Program-made: the position numbers and the translations under genes
Assembly: GCA_018881555.1 (NCBI GenBank)
Contig: JACAXG010000032.1
Span: forward strand, 2,864,837-2,928,836
Source: Amblyornis subalaris
Taxonomy: Eukaryota > Chordata > Aves > Passeriformes > Ptilonorhynchidae
Direction of reading: 5' to 3'
DNA length: 64,000 nt
Shown here: piece by piece, positions 61,474 through 64,000 of the stretch
How positions within the stretch are numbered: the first letter of the stretch is position 1
Layout of the letters: every line of letters starts with the position of its first letter
The notes under the pieces: model-generated
What the model saw: only the letters and a program-made list of their open reading frames with translations
Databases searched by the model: none
What the model was told of the DNA's origin: nothing

Positions 61474-64000
61474 TTAGCCATCTTCAGTGATGGCAATATG
61501 TGCAGACATCCACTTTCTGTGCAATGCAGTGGAACTCCTCAGTGAGAGGTGCATGCGGTGCCATGGGGGTGAGTATGTGCCCAAGTGACTCCATGAAAAC
61601 AGCTGAAGGTCTTGACAGTTCATATTCTAGTTTTCCCCCATCACTTTGTCCCCAGGCCATCAGATCACTTTCTTTACTGTTAGTAATCTCAGTCTGTCCC
61701 TATTAATAATGTTTGAGCAAGCCTTGCAGAACTGCAGCAGTAATCAGTGTTTCAAGCTGTAACCGTGACTACGCCACATACTGAGGCTTAAAATTCCTTT
61801 TTCTCTGATAATTTGAAACTTTATGTTTAATATTTATTGCAATGCATAGTCTCAGGAAATGACAGCGGATGCATGATAAATATGTTATCTCCCCCTGAAA
61901 CAAACAGACATCCGTCTATCCAGAAGACGGAGCTTGCCAGCTGTGCATATATAAAGAGTAAATGTAAAACCAGCTGTTCTGTCAGTTCATCCCATATAGT
62001 GAGGTTGTCACTGTAATCACTTTGGCTGGGAAAATTTCCAGTCATCTCACTGCTGCTCCTCATGAATCACACTTGTCAGGAAAACATCAGCATCTTTTAT
62101 ATGGTATTTGGTTATTTTTAGGATGAATGCTATGAGTGTATTTAGGGCAATTACTTTCGGGACTTGAGAGAAATCGATTGATAACATTAAAAAACATATG
62201 TCTGGCTCTCCACTGAAGCAGCAGACTTGATGTTTGAATAAAACTATAGAGTTATCCTTCCAGTGCACTCCATCAAAACAAGCCCCAACAACAAAGCTTC
62301 ACACAGTTTCCTGAATTTCTGAAAAATGGATGGGTTAAACCAGTTCTGAGAAAAGCAGTAGTGGGGACTGGTCAGAGATTTAGAAAATATTGCTAGGAGG
62401 AGAAATCTGAACAAATGATGTTGTTAAGGAAAAAGGAAAAAAATGACTGAAGACATGAGAACAAATTTCAAATAGTTTGAAGCCTGTCACAAAATAAAAG
62501 GCAATGATTTGGTCTTGTTTAAATTTAGTGGATCAACCATGGCGGTAAAGATTCAAGCCGGATATTATGAGAAAATTTCTGTGGATTAGGACAAATGGAT
62601 TTAAATTAAATTTAAGCATATGCTATGTGTCTAAATACTTGAATAGAATCTCATGACATCTATTTGTAAAAATTCTTTAATGCTATTCAGAAAAATATAG
62701 ATAAAGATATACATTATAGATTTTATAAATATACAGCAGTATGAAAATAGCATTCCTGTGGAAAAATAAGAAGTACCTAATGTGGCTCTGGCTCTCTGTT
62801 AGTACTGCTAATCTACAGAGAATGGGTGGATAAATTGCATTTTTAACTGAAACCAGAAGTTTTGATTATGCACAGGTACAGCAATGCCAGGGAAAACAAG
62901 TGAGTGGTGCCTTCTTCTGGGATTAGTGATGTCAAATGTGCTTGGTCCAATTTTTCGTTGGTGCTTTACCTGATAAAGAGGATTTTCTACATCCTACAAT
63001 AGTACCTGGCCCATGAATTGCACAACATCAAAGCAATTTTCTCCTCCTAGTTTTTCAGCACTTCAACCCTTTTCCAAAGGATCTTTGATTAAAACTGAAA
63101 TATCTTTGATGAAATAGCACATTTTGATGGTATTTTAAAAGCGAAAACTGCTTCAGTACAAGACAGTTTTTCTGAAGTGTTCAACGTGAGAAACGTTTGG
63201 GAATGTTTCTTTAATTAGCTACTACTTCTTGTTCTAAAACAAAATATTTCTGCCTGTAGGGTCTGGGGTTTGCACCTGAAAATACCAAGTTTAGGAACAT
63301 AAGACTATTGCATTGTGTTTTGACTTTTAGATTATATTTATATTAATTAGTTATTACAGCTCTGCACTTGATAATGTAAAGGAACAGGTCATTTGTATGA
63401 GTTTTGAGATTATCCAAACAAATTCAAGAGTTGAATCATTATCACCGTGGCTAGTCAATGTTTTCTAATATAAATTGTGATAGTCTGTTCTCCAGGAAAT
63501 ATCAACATTTTGCATCCATTTGATTTGAAAATATTTTTGAAATGAGGAAGTGTCTTGGCAAAGGGAAATTCTGTTTTTACCATAACCACAGATGATGTAA
63601 TTGGGGCTCAGCTGCACTCTTCAGAGCTGTACCATCTCAAAGCTCAAGGATAGATTTCTTCTCCATAGAGAAAATAGCAAAGTGCTACAGGATATGAAGA
63701 AAAATAGGTTATAAATACCAGAACAAACTGTATTTTTAAAATAACTGTAGTTCTGATTAGTCTCATTGCGGTCACAGGTATTTTTGAATGTCAGTTTCTG
63801 ATATTCTCTGACCCATACACGACATTCATAAGAAAAAGTTGAATAACTAAAAATTTATTCACAGCTTTTTTGATTTTATTATTCTTTTTTTTTTTTTTTG
63901 CCAGTTCTGCTGCCCTTTGAATTAACCTTGGTGTTAAAATACTATTTACCTGGATTTATCGTCATTGACTTTTGCATATAAATGATTCTTCTGGGATTCT
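61474..64000. other. AT-rich stretch to window end, no gene seen
   Basis: No gene or repeat is called. A (T)15 run at 63885-63899 followed by GCCAG (63900-63904) resembles a splice acceptor, but nothing beyond it before the window end can be judged. Confidence 0.5.

Overview
This window looks like a piece of an avian nuclear genome that contains no gene I can support. The evidence for a bird is the repeat content. There are several 5'-truncated CR1 LINE copies of the bird type, ending in the ATTCTRTG-like octamer tail, and one solo retroviral LTR. There are no Alu, L1 or bacterial features. The sequence is AT-rich and interrupted by dozens of isolated single N bases. The species cannot be named from this.

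No open frame has the properties of a conserved protein-coding gene. Nearly all open frames of 60-130 codons are chance frames in AT-rich DNA, and many begin at TTG or GTG. The longest one (297 codons, 59576-60469) is an antisense shadow of a CR1 reverse transcriptase. I recognise no tRNA, rRNA, snRNA or CRISPR array.

Layout. 1-16.9 kb: largely featureless AT-rich DNA with a few fragments of very old interspersed repeats. 16.9-17.4 kb: a decayed CR1/L3-clade reverse-transcriptase fragment. 17.4-33.2 kb: one CR1 3' end (21.7 kb) with two tails in tandem, a (GT)22 microsatellite (26.2 kb), two more old-repeat fragments, and one GC-richer open frame of unknown meaning (29.0-29.3 kb). 33.3-34.0 kb: a 0.7-kb CR1. 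34-40 kb: mostly unique, with a splice-flanked 189-bp segment (35.05-35.24 kb), a CT-rich microsatellite and an 11-bp-arm hairpin. 40.3-61.5 kb: a repeat-rich half with eight CR1-derived fragments, a 31-base A run, and a 788-bp solo LTR (48556-49343) flanked by an imperfect 5-bp target duplication. 61.5-64 kb: featureless.

The most unusual material is inside the LTR. It has a perfect 10-bp-arm palindrome made of GATA motifs, a triplicated upstream repeat, a CCAAT/GC-box/TATA-like promoter layout, and a predicted leader carrying eight GGACT motifs in 137 bp. GGACU is the favoured RNA m6A methylation motif. Elsewhere, a 56-bp cluster of interlocking inverted and direct repeats at 56415-56470 is the best candidate for an uncharacterised regulatory element. 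Nothing here amounts to a multi-gene system. The window reads as a gene desert or a large intron, whose content is decaying retroelements plus possible cis-regulatory DNA.
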